Below are positions 25,546-32,914 of a stretch of 35,985 nt of DNA, piece after piece. Position 1 is the stretch's first letter, and each line of letters opens with the position of its first letter. This DNA comes from Caulobacter sp. HMWF025. GTDB lineage: Bacteria; Pseudomonadota; Alphaproteobacteria; Caulobacterales; Caulobacteraceae. A model generated the notes under the pieces. It was not told the DNA's origin. It searched no databases and worked only from the letters and a program-made list of their open reading frames with translations. The position numbers were made by a program, and so were the translations under genes. Location: positions 1-35,985 of the forward strand of contig NZ_QAII01000030.1 in assembly GCF_003060965.1 (NCBI RefSeq), read 5' to 3'.

Positions 25546-27482
25546 CCGAACAACCGGTCGATTTCGTCCAGGGCTTCGGTTTGCTCAGGGGTTTGAGCCT
25601 CACCGGTCTTGGTCTGACCGCCGTCACGGAAGCGGCTGATCGAGCTCATCAGACCACTGGCCTCGCCGGCGAGCGACTGGCTGGCACCTGTCGCTTCAGC
25701 GACCATCGCCGCATTGTTCCGGGTGATCTCGTCAATCAGGGTCACCGCTTCATGGATGGCGCTGATGCTGTCGCTCTGCTTGCGGCTGGACGAGGAAATG
25801 CCCTGTACCAGGCCGTGGATCTGCATCACCTGCCCGACGATCTCGGTCAGGACGTGGCTGGTCTGGGAGACCTGATTGCCGCCGGCCGCAACCTCGGCAT
25901 TGGCGCGGGTGACCAGGGCGCTGATCTCCTTGGCCGCCGAGGCCGAACGCTGGGCCAGCGCACGGACCTCCTGGGCCACGACAGCGAAGCCACGCCCGGA
26001 CTCGCCGGCCCGGGCGGCTTCAACCCCGGCATTGAGCGCCAGGAGGTTGGTCTGGAAGGCGATCTCGTCGATCACTGAACTGATCTTGCCGATCTGTCCC
26101 GATGAGGCCTGGATCCGCTCCATGGCCTCGATGGCCCCGTCCATGACGGTGGTCGAGCGCTCGGCCGACTGCTTGGCAGTAGCGACGACGCTGAGGGCCT
26201 CGTCGGCCGTGCTGGTGGTGACCGCGACCTCTCGGTGCAGGATTTTCAGGGATTCCGCCGATTCCCGCACGGAGGTCGCCTGCTGCTCGGTTCGCGATGA
26301 TAGACGCTCGGCCGCTCGCGACAGCTCCGAAGCCCCGAAACTGACAGCCTCGGTCGCTTCCAGGATCGAGCCCATCACAGTCCCCAGCGCTTCCATGGAG
26401 GCGTTGAAGTCAATACGCAGCTGGTCAAAGCCGGGTCCGAAACGCTCGGTCATGCGGATCGACAGGTCGCCGACGGCCAGACGCTCGAGCGCGTCACCCA
26501 GCTGGTCGATGATCGTTGCATGATCCGCCGAGAGGCGTTCGACCTCCTCGGCCCGGGCGACAAGTTCCTGCTGATAGGACGCGATCTCGGCCTCGTGCGC
26601 GAGGCGCGCGGATTTGCGCTGCAGGGCCGCGCGCCGGAAGCTGTCGACCGAGCGCAGCATGCTGCCGATCTCGTCCCGGCGATCCAGATACGGCGGCTCG
26701 ACCTCATAGTGGCCCTCGGCGAGCCCGGCCATATAGGCCGTCGTCCTGTGCAGCGGGGCCAGTACCGTCCGGCGCAGGTGCAGGATGATCAGCACGCCTA
26801 CGATCAAACCGATCCCGGCCAGCACCATGGCCTGCAGGCGCGCCTGTTCCATCTGCTTCAGGACACTGGCCTCGATCGCCGCATGCTGGACGGTGATCCG
26901 CTGCATCAGGCTCTGTCTGTTGGAGCTGAGACTGTCGAGGTCGTCTGTCAGGGCCAGGGCCGCGGCGTCGAAATCCGCCATCAGGGCGTTGCCGGCCGAG
27001 GTGCCGCTGTCGACATAGGCCTTCGCCATCGTCACGCCGCTGGCATAATAGGCGTCAAACGCCGTTTGCGAGTTGAGCAGGCGCTGGGCCAGTTCCGGGG
27101 CCTCCAGCTTCATCGCCAGCAGGCGGGCCCGCGCGGCGTCCTGGGCGTAGCGCTGTCGGAAGGCGTCGGCCTGGTTGAATCCATCGGACAGGCCGTCCTC
27201 GCCGCGCGTCGCGGCGATATCCTGCAGAAACTGCTGCACCTGGATGGCATCGAACTTCATCGCGTCGATGGCTTCGTTCAGCTCGAACGTCGCCGTCGTG
27301 ATCTGGGCGTCACGATGATTTTGCTCGCGTCGCTTGTCGAGATCATGGCTGGCCGTGGCCGCCCAAAGACCCGCCACCAGAACGATCAGACCCGCCATCA
27401 GGACGAGGGCCAGCGACATGTCGCGGGCGATGCGCTTGTTGTCGCTTCGCAGTCCCCTGGATTTCGCCGCCGACAAGTTCAT
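25542..27482 (-). CDS. Membrane methyl-accepting chemotaxis protein, HAMP type
   Basis: This 646-residue receptor has a first membrane helix near residues 22-45 and an extracytoplasmic helical sensor (about 45-210). A second membrane helix lies near 212-232. A HAMP domain and an extra helical linker precede the MCP signalling coil. The tip is recognisable around [21 protein letters not shown] and [15 protein letters not shown]. The C-terminus is EIDRLFG with no CheR-binding pentapeptide. The ATG at 27482 follows a GGGGACG stretch; an alternative TTG at 27494 adds four residues. Its stop overlaps the start of the hybrid kinase gene, so receptor and kinase are probably co-translated. The ligand is unknown. 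Confidence 0.92.
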   Translation of the reverse strand: MNLSAAKSRGLRSDNKRIARDMSLALVLMAGLIVLVAGLWAATASHDLDKRREQNHRDAQITTATFELNEAIDAMKFDAIQVQQFLQDIAATRGEDGLSDGFNQADAFRQRYAQDAARARLLAMKLEAPELAQRLLNSQTAFDAYYASGVTMAKAYVDSGTSAGNALMADFDAAALALTDDLDSLSSNRQSLMQRITVQHAAIEASVLKQMEQARLQAMVLAGIGLIVGVLIILHLRRTVLAPLHRTTAYMAGLAEGHYEVEPPYLDRRDEIGSMLRSVDSFRRAALQRKSARLAHEAEIASYQQELVARAEEVERLSADHATIIDQLGDALERLAVGDLSIRMTERFGPGFDQLRIDFNASMEALGTVMGSILEATEAVSFGASELSRAAERLSSRTEQQATSVRESAESLKILHREVAVTTSTADEALSVVATAKQSAERSTTVMDGAIEAMERIQASSGQIGKISSVIDEIAFQTNLLALNAGVEAARAGESGRGFAVVAQEVRALAQRSASAAKEISALVTRANAEVAAGGNQVSQTSHVLTEIVGQVMQIHGLVQGISSSSRKQSDSISAIHEAVTLIDEITRNNAAMVAEATGASQSLAGEASGLMSSISRFRDGGQTKTGEAQTPEQTEALDEIDRLFG

Positions 27483-27738
27483 GCTCGTCCCCAATCACCG
27501 TGAGGATCATGGTTGCCGAACCTTAACACGCGTAAAATGGCACAGCTGGTCCTTCACCACCTGCGACAATTTGACTTACTGCGGCGATCTGCTCAAATCG
27601 ACTGATGTTTGAGGGGCGCGGTCCAGCGTCAGGTGCAGCAAAGTCTACACGGATTTTGACGACACTGCGCCTGGTTGTTATGCCCGAGGACGGACTTCGA
27701 GCCTGGCTGCATACCAGAACCGGCACTGGAGAAGCGTG

Positions 27739-28113
27739 ATGGAAATCCTGGTGGTCGAAGACGACGAGTCCATTCGGAACCTGATCGTTTCCCAGCTTCA
27801 GGACGCCGGCTTTGAGGTGTCGACCGCCGGCGATGGCGTCGAAGGGCTGGCCGCCATTCGAGACCGGCGGCCGGATGCCGTGCTTCTCGACATCAACATG
27901 CCACGCATGGACGGGTTCACCCTGCTGGAGCGGCTGAAAAAAGACCCTGAAACCAGCAACCTGCCCGTCCTGATGCTGTCGGCCCAAAGTTCCCCGGATG
28001 ACATCCGTCGCGCCGTTCAACTGGGCGCTGACGATTACATCGGAAAGCCGTTCGAGAGCCGGCAATTGCTGCGCCGGGTCGACCGCATGATCCGCAAGAT
28101 CACCCCGGGCTGA
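27739..28113 (+). CDS. Single-domain response regulator (CheY-like)
   Basis: This 124-residue receiver has D8/D9, phospho-acceptor D51 in LLDINMPR, a Ser in MLSAQSS at the Thr/Ser position and a conserved Lys in YIGKPFESR. It lacks an output domain. A GGAG site lies 7 nt before the ATG at 27739; the GTG at 27736 is also in frame. A further MCP gene begins 124 bp downstream on the same strand. Its phosphate may come from CheA or from the hybrid kinase to the left. The pattern around D51 resembles PhoB/OmpR receivers as much as CheY. Confidence 0.88.
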   Translation: MEILVVEDDESIRNLIVSQLQDAGFEVSTAGDGVEGLAAIRDRRPDAVLLDINMPRMDGFTLLERLKKDPETSNLPVLMLSAQSSPDDIRRAVQLGADDYIGKPFESRQLLRRVDRMIRKITPG

Positions 28114-28178
28114 AGCCGGTTCCGGGGGAGAGCGCGACCTGATGACGCAGCTCAAAATGGGTAGTGGCGGCGCTTTCT

Positions 28179-28201
28179 AACGGCGCATTAACCAACGGCG
28201 C
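28179..28201 (+). promoter_or_regulatory. Direct repeat around TTAACC upstream of the third MCP gene
   Basis: AACGGCGC occurs at 28179-28186 and again at 28194-28201. Between the copies is TTAACC (28188-28193), which looks like half of a CtrA-type site (TTAA-N7-TTAA). The repeat lies about 40-60 bp before the ATG. It could be a regulator site, but it is short and the second CtrA half is absent. Confidence 0.3.
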
Positions 28202-28236
28202 GGGAAGCTCACCTATCGATCTTCCGGGGTTACGCC

Positions 28237-29910
28237 ATGAAACTGTCGTCCGCGTTCGCCATCCTCGCCGGCGTGTTCGCTCTGTTTCTCGCCATCGCGG
28301 GAGGCGTGGTCTGGAACAGCATCGAGACCCTGCGGATCGGCGGAGCCAATTACGACGGCATCATCGACAACAAGGACGCCATTGCCGACGTTCTGCCGCC
28401 GCCGATCTATGTCATCGAGGCCTATATGACGGCGCACATTGCCGAAGATGTGCCGGGAAACCTTGCCGCCAACAAAGCGACGCTGGCGCGACTGAAATCC
28501 GAGTATGACCAGCGCATGACCTACTGGCGGGGCAAGACGCTCACGCCGGAGATCAAGGCCGCGATCTTCGGCGACACCGATCGCTACGCCCAGCAGTTCT
28601 GGACGATTGTTGAACAGGGTCTTCTGCCGGCCATTGAGCGCGGCGACCGCGCTGAGGTTGAGATCCAGGTGCATCAGATGTCCGCCGCCTTCGCTCAGCA
28701 TCGGGAGGCCGTCAATCGTATGGTGCCGCTGATCCAGGCCGAGGCCGCCCGGCAAGAGCAGAAGGCCCAAAAGGCGCAATCCTTCGCGTTCGGCATCCTG
28801 CTGACCCTGGCCCTGGCCACCGTCGCCCTGCTGGCCGCCGCGACCGTGATCGTCCGCAAGCACATGCTGGCACCGCTGGAAGACACCACCGGCCTGATGA
28901 ATGCCCTCGCCAACGGCGATCTGAATGTCCGCTCGACCCATGCCAAGCGGTCCGACGAGATCGGCGCCCTGGCCAAGGCGCTCGAGAAGTTTCGCACCAA
29001 TGCCCAGGAGCGTCAGCGTCTGGAGGCGGCCACCTCCAGCCAGAAGGATATCGAGGTCGAGCGCGCCAAGCGCATGGCCGAGCTGGTCGAGGCCTTCACC
29101 GGCAAGCTCGACGACGTGATCGGCGGCCTGACCTCTTCCTCGAAGGAACTGCACAACTCGGCCGTCACGCTCGACAACAGCTCCAGCAATGCCAGCCGCC
29201 AGGCCGAACAGGCCGATGAAGCCGCGCGCAACACCTCCAACCACATCGAGGAAATCGCCGCTGCGACTGGTCAACTGCGCATCGCCGTGGAGGAAATCGC
29301 CAGCCGCATCGCCGAGTCGGCCCGCATCTCCAGCGAAGCCGAAGCGATTGGTATGGAAACCGAGAAGGTCATCGAGCAACTGGCCGATGCTACGCGTCAG
29401 GTCGAGGAAGTGACCTCCCTGATCAGTGACGTCGCTGACCAGACCAATCTCCTGGCCCTGAACGCCACGATCGAAGCCGCCCGGGCCGGCCAGGCCGGCC
29501 AGGGCTTCGCCGTCGTCGCCGCCGAGGTCAAGCAACTGGCCACCCAGACCACCAACTCGACCGGCGCGATCTCCAAGCGCATCGCCGAGATCCAACAGGT
29601 CAGCCGCACTACAGCGACGGGCGTGCGCTCGGTCCTGTCGGCCATGACCCAGGTGCGCGAGATCTGTGCGGCGGTCGCAGCGGCGGTTGAGGAACAGGCG
29701 GCGACCACCAGCGACATCTCCGATCGCGCCCTCGGTGCCGCACGCGGGGCCTCCTCGGCAGCCCGCGGCGTCGAAAGCATGACCATGGCCACGGCCGAGG
29801 CCGGTGAATCCAGCCGCCGCCTGCTCGACACCTCGGGCCGGGTCAACGAAGCTACCGACACCCTGCGCCGCGAGGCAGACGCGTTCTTCAAAGCCCTGAA
29901 GGCAGCCTGA
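28237..29910 (+). CDS. Membrane methyl-accepting chemotaxis protein
   Basis: This 557-residue receptor has a first membrane helix near residues 5-27 and a helical extracytoplasmic region of about 155 residues. That region contains an [19 protein letters not shown] segment. A second membrane helix lies near 184-206. A HAMP domain (about 208-260) and a signalling coil follow, with the usual tip around [15 protein letters not shown]. The C-terminus (AFFKALKAA) has no CheR-tethering pentapeptide but resembles the end of the globin-coupled receptor (AFLRSVRAA). It belongs to the same chemotaxis island and follows a receiver gene. The ligand cannot be predicted. Confidence 0.93.
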   Translation: MKLSSAFAILAGVFALFLAIAGGVVWNSIETLRIGGANYDGIIDNKDAIADVLPPPIYVIEAYMTAHIAEDVPGNLAANKATLARLKSEYDQRMTYWRGKTLTPEIKAAIFGDTDRYAQQFWTIVEQGLLPAIERGDRAEVEIQVHQMSAAFAQHREAVNRMVPLIQAEAARQEQKAQKAQSFAFGILLTLALATVALLAAATVIVRKHMLAPLEDTTGLMNALANGDLNVRSTHAKRSDEIGALAKALEKFRTNAQERQRLEAATSSQKDIEVERAKRMAELVEAFTGKLDDVIGGLTSSSKELHNSAVTLDNSSSNASRQAEQADEAARNTSNHIEEIAAATGQLRIAVEEIASRIAESARISSEAEAIGMETEKVIEQLADATRQVEEVTSLISDVADQTNLLALNATIEAARAGQAGQGFAVVAAEVKQLATQTTNSTGAISKRIAEIQQVSRTTATGVRSVLSAMTQVREICAAVAAAVEEQAATTSDISDRALGAARGASSAARGVESMTMATAEAGESSRRLLDTSGRVNEATDTLRREADAFFKALKAA

Positions 29911-29992
29911 TGGCGTAGTTGCTGCCCGCGCAGCACCACGACCAGGCCTTGGCGCCTGCGGAGGGATTGGGATCAAATTGACGCCGTTGCGC

Positions 29993-30017
29993 GCCAGATG
30001 GCCCTGACCCATCTGGC
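29993..30017. repeat. 9-bp inverted repeat between convergent genes
   Basis: GCCAGATGG (29993-30001) and CCATCTGGC (30009-30017) form a perfect stem around a 7-nt loop. It lies between the ends of the third MCP gene and the DUF302 gene. No T-tract follows on either strand, so it is at best a weak bidirectional terminator. Confidence 0.45.
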
Positions 30018-30049
30018 AGGAGCCCCGGCGGCAGCTCTGGCGGTTTCGC

Positions 30050-30436
30050 TTACAGACTTGAAACAGCCGCCCGCAGCCTGTCGGCGACGGTCCGGGCGGC
30101 GTCCTTCAGGCCCGCATTGTCGATCGCCTGCATGGAGGCGACGGGATCAATGGCCGAGACTTCCGTGCGCCCATCGTTGCCCTCCTGCACCACGACATTG
30201 CAGGGCAGCATTGCGCCCACATTCGCTTCCAGCTTCAATGCTTCATAGGCCAGGCCCGGGTTGCAGGCCCCCAGGATCAGGTAGCGGCGGAAGTCTACAT
30301 CGATCCTGGCCTTCAGGGTCTTCTGGATGTCGATCTCCGTGATGACGCCAAAGCCCTCCTTCGCCAGGGCCGCGCGCGTCAGGGCGACGGCGTCGTCGAA
30401 TGGAACGTCGAGGCTCTTGGAAAACACGTAGGTCAT
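30050..30436 (-). CDS. DUF302-family protein
   Basis: This 128-residue protein matches the DUF302 pattern. It has an early ALAKEGFGVITEIDIQ segment, the RRYLILGACNPGLAYEALK-like core (LGACNPGLAYEAL with its conserved Cys) and MLPCNVVVQE further on. The fold is a small alpha/beta domain of unknown function, often found near redox or thiol proteins. No signal peptide or membrane segment is seen. It is 30 bp downstream of the OsmC-like gene on the same strand, probably one transcript. Function is not known. Confidence 0.85.
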   Translation of the reverse strand: MTYVFSKSLDVPFDDAVALTRAALAKEGFGVITEIDIQKTLKARIDVDFRRYLILGACNPGLAYEALKLEANVGAMLPCNVVVQEGNDGRTEVSAIDPVASMQAIDNAGLKDAARTVADRLRAAVSSL

Positions 30437-30466
30437 GGTCGCCTCCCGGGCGGCTTGAGGTGGGCT

Positions 30467-30883
30467 TCAGGCGAAGGTGTGGACCACGCCGCGGCGGATG
30501 GTGCCTTCCAGGACGGTCGCAGCGGCGACGGTGTTTGAGATCGTCCCGTATTTGCGGACATTGCGGTGCAGGAGCTCCAGGCGGCCATCGTCCTCGTCCG
30601 TGTCGACGATCAGCTCGTAGTCCACACGCTGGATGAGGGGTGGCGCGTCCTGGCGCACTGCTGTGAGCCGAACCTCGACACCCCGAAGCTCGAAGGTCAG
30701 GATCGGGGTGACCCGCTCGATGCCCTTGATCATGCAGGCGGCAATCGAGGCCAGGAACAGCTCTGCGGGATTGAACGCATCCCGGCGGCCGGCCACGTCC
30801 GTGTCAAGGACGAGGCTTGCATCCTTGGCTCGCGCCAGGCTCCCGTGATCGTCGATGCGCTGTGCGGTGACGCTGTAGTTCAT
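30467..30883 (-). CDS. OsmC-like protein with only one of the two conserved cysteines
   Basis: This 138-residue protein has the OsmC fold pattern. The first active-site Cys is C50 in LFLASIAACMIKGIE. At the place where OsmC/Ohr proteins carry their second Cys (…CP-(I/V)-S-N-T…), this one reads KYGTISNTV with Gly at 113. OsmC and Ohr reduce organic hydroperoxides using both thiols. With one missing, a normal peroxidase cycle is unlikely, though another thiol partner or a binding role is possible. The ATG at 30883 starts the fold; the longer reading from 31015 is rejected. The DUF302 gene follows 30 bp downstream. Confidence 0.8.
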   Translation of the reverse strand: MNYSVTAQRIDDHGSLARAKDASLVLDTDVAGRRDAFNPAELFLASIAACMIKGIERVTPILTFELRGVEVRLTAVRQDAPPLIQRVDYELIVDTDEDDGRLELLHRNVRKYGTISNTVAAATVLEGTIRRGVVHTFA

Positions 30884-31039
30884 CGTGAACCTCGGCAGCA
30901 CGGATGGCGCTTCGAGAGGCGTCTGGGACCTGCGCTTCAGTCTGCCGGGCGACGGTACAGGGCTGGCGACCGGAGTGCATTGACCTGGCTCAAGCCGGTA
31001 CCAAGCCGTTCGCATGGCGCGCAGACTTTGTCGGAGGCT

Positions 31040-31792
31040 TCAGAAGCTGAGCAGGTCCTTGAGCTTGCCCGCATTGCGGCGCGAGATTTCCAGCCGCTTG
31101 CCGTCAAGCATGGTGACTTCGAACCCCTCGCTGACCGATTCCTCGATGCTGCGGATGGCCTGCAGGTTCACCAGGTACTGACGACTGGCTCGAAAGAAGA
31201 CTGTTCTCGGCAGCCGCTCCTCGATCTGGTTCATCGACTTTTTGACGTAGGCGTTCTTGATTGTGCCGCCGGGACCATCCGGAAAAAACACCCGGCCATA
31301 GTTTTTGCAGCTCTCAATGTAGAGAATTGAGCTCAGGGCGACGAGGTAGCAGTGGTCGCCATCCTTGATGAAGATCTTGCTATTGATGTCCAGGGTCGGC
31401 CTGACATCGGCCGAACCCGGCACCGGCTCCGGCTCGCCGGACAGCTTGGCCAAGGCCTGTGCGAGCCGTAGAGGGCTGATCGGCTTGAGCAGGTAGTCGA
31501 CGGTATTGAACTCGAAAGAACGGATAGCGTATTCCGAGTAAGCCGTGGTGAAGACGATGCGGGGCGTATAGTCGAGCCGCTCGAGCAGCGCGAAGCCGTC
31601 GTCTCCAGGCATGTGAATGTCGAGAAAGAGCAGCTCGGGGCGCAACTGCTCGATCAGCGCCAGGGCTTTTTCCGCATTGTCGGCCTGACCCACCACGTCA
31701 ATCTGGTCGCCAAACTCGGCCAGCATGCGCACCAGGCCCTCGCGAGCGAGGCGTGAGTCCTCGATCACAAGCGTTCTTATCCTCGGCTTCAC
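31040..31792 (-). CDS. LytTR-type response regulator
   Basis: This 250-residue protein has a receiver domain (about 5-120; D12, phospho-acceptor D58 in LFLDIHMP, and a Lys in YLLKPISP). The LytTR DNA-binding domain covers about 145-248, with YIESCKNYGRVFF and FFRASRQYLVNLQAI. It would activate or repress genes after phosphorylation by its partner kinase. The start is a GTG overlapping the kinase stop (GTGA), so the two are translationally coupled. This is the canonical AlgR/LytR type, unlike the membrane-bound LytTR protein ending at 6062. Confidence 0.93.
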   Translation of the reverse strand: MKPRIRTLVIEDSRLAREGLVRMLAEFGDQIDVVGQADNAEKALALIEQLRPELLFLDIHMPGDDGFALLERLDYTPRIVFTTAYSEYAIRSFEFNTVDYLLKPISPLRLAQALAKLSGEPEPVPGSADVRPTLDINSKIFIKDGDHCYLVALSSILYIESCKNYGRVFFPDGPGGTIKNAYVKKSMNQIEERLPRTVFFRASRQYLVNLQAIRSIEESVSEGFEVTMLDGKRLEISRRNAGKLKDLLSF

Positions 31793-32865
31793 GACGCAAA
31801 CTCCTTGGGCAGGCTCAGCTCGACCTGAAAGCGCCCCGCAGTCTGCTGAGTTTCGAGTGTCGCGCGATCGCCGTACAGCAGGCGCAGGCGGTGCTCGATG
31901 TTCGGAAGGCCCAGGCCGAGGCCCGGCTTTGTCTTGGCCGGTGAGAGCGGCGTGTCATTGATGACACGGAAGAGCAGGGTATCACCACGATCCTCCCCCA
32001 CAACGCTGATCATCCCGCCCCGGGGCAACTGTTCGAGACCATGCTTGATGGCGTTCTCCAGCAGCAGTTGCAGGACCATTGGCGGAAAAAGGCAGCTGTG
32101 GATCGAGCCCGGCACACCAAGCCTGAAGTCCAGCCGGTCCTCCATCTGGGTCCGCATGATGGAGATGTAGGCCTCGACAACGGATAGTTCCTGGCTCAGT
32201 CGTGCCTTGCCGTGCTGGCTGCTTTCGAGCGAGTAGCGCAGCAGGTCGGACAGGGCCACGATCATCGCGTCTGCGCGGCTGCCATCTTCGTGGATCATGA
32301 AGCGGATGTTGTTCAGCGTGTTGAACAGGAAATGCGGATTGAGCTGGTTGGCCAGGCTGCTCAGTTGCGCCGCCTTCAGGCTCATCTGCAGGCGCAGGTT
32401 TTGCAGTTCACCCTCGCGGGCCCGCTGGGCCGCCGCGGCGCTGACATAGACGAAGGCCCAGGCCCCGATGAAAAGCTGCGCTTGCAGCCCGTTGCCGAGG
32501 ATATTGCGGGCCAGAAAGTCCAGGGTGTTGAAGTCAGCCCGGCTGGCGCTGATCTGCTGCCAGAAGAAGGGCATGACCATCGTCGCCACTGCGGCCATCA
32601 CGGCAAACCCGCTGAGGCTGCTGTAGCCGATGACGACGGGAACCAGCCGCCCCATCGGCAGATCGGTCCAGCGGCGCTTGAGGTACAGCCAGCGAAAGCC
32701 CAGCACCGCCAGGGTGTAGGCCGGCATCCAGGCCAGGGTGGAGGCCAGGGTGTTGGCGTCAAGGCGGCCGAACAGCAGGGCGCTGAGCAGTGTGACCATG
32801 ACGACGAACGCCATGGCCGCACCTTGGTAGATCCAGAACTGCCGTTCTCGGGGCAAGAATTTCAT
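31789..32865 (-). CDS. LytS/YehU-type membrane sensor histidine kinase
   Basis: This 358-residue protein has four membrane helices in the first ~135 residues (about 13-33, 42-62, 75-100, 115-140). The His_kinase region has H178 in NQLNPHFLFNTLNNIRFM. A GHKL ATPase domain follows, with LLLENAIKHGLE and GLGLGLPNIEHRL. Such kinases pair with LytTR response regulators. The ATG at 32865 was chosen because the first helix begins soon after; the reading from 33015 adds a non-conserved leader overlapping the M13 peptidase gene. The stop overlaps the regulator start. The M13 gene ends 49 bp upstream on the same strand. No ligand domain is evident, so the membrane part may be the sensor. Confidence 0.92.
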   Translation of the reverse strand: MKFLPRERQFWIYQGAAMAFVVMVTLLSALLFGRLDANTLASTLAWMPAYTLAVLGFRWLYLKRRWTDLPMGRLVPVVIGYSSLSGFAVMAAVATMVMPFFWQQISASRADFNTLDFLARNILGNGLQAQLFIGAWAFVYVSAAAAQRAREGELQNLRLQMSLKAAQLSSLANQLNPHFLFNTLNNIRFMIHEDGSRADAMIVALSDLLRYSLESSQHGKARLSQELSVVEAYISIMRTQMEDRLDFRLGVPGSIHSCLFPPMVLQLLLENAIKHGLEQLPRGGMISVVGEDRGDTLLFRVINDTPLSPAKTKPGLGLGLPNIEHRLRLLYGDRATLETQQTAGRFQVELSLPKEFAS

Positions 32866-32914
32866 CGTCGGATCTGAGTGGCCAGCGGTCAGGGTTGCAA
32901 GGGGTTTGAGGGGC

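Noticed and set aside
23959-25596. Plus-strand open frame of 545 codons opposite the hybrid kinase gene
   Set aside because: It mirrors the PAS repeats on the other strand and has no family motif of its own.
27592-27613. CTCAAA-N10-TTTGAG inverted repeat before the receiver gene
   Set aside because: It is a six-base repeat of common type with no promoter boxes aligned to it. It may be chance.
28213-30012. Minus-strand open frame of 599 codons opposite the third MCP gene
   Set aside because: The MCP has clear membrane, HAMP and signalling domains. The opposite frame has only composition-driven repeats.
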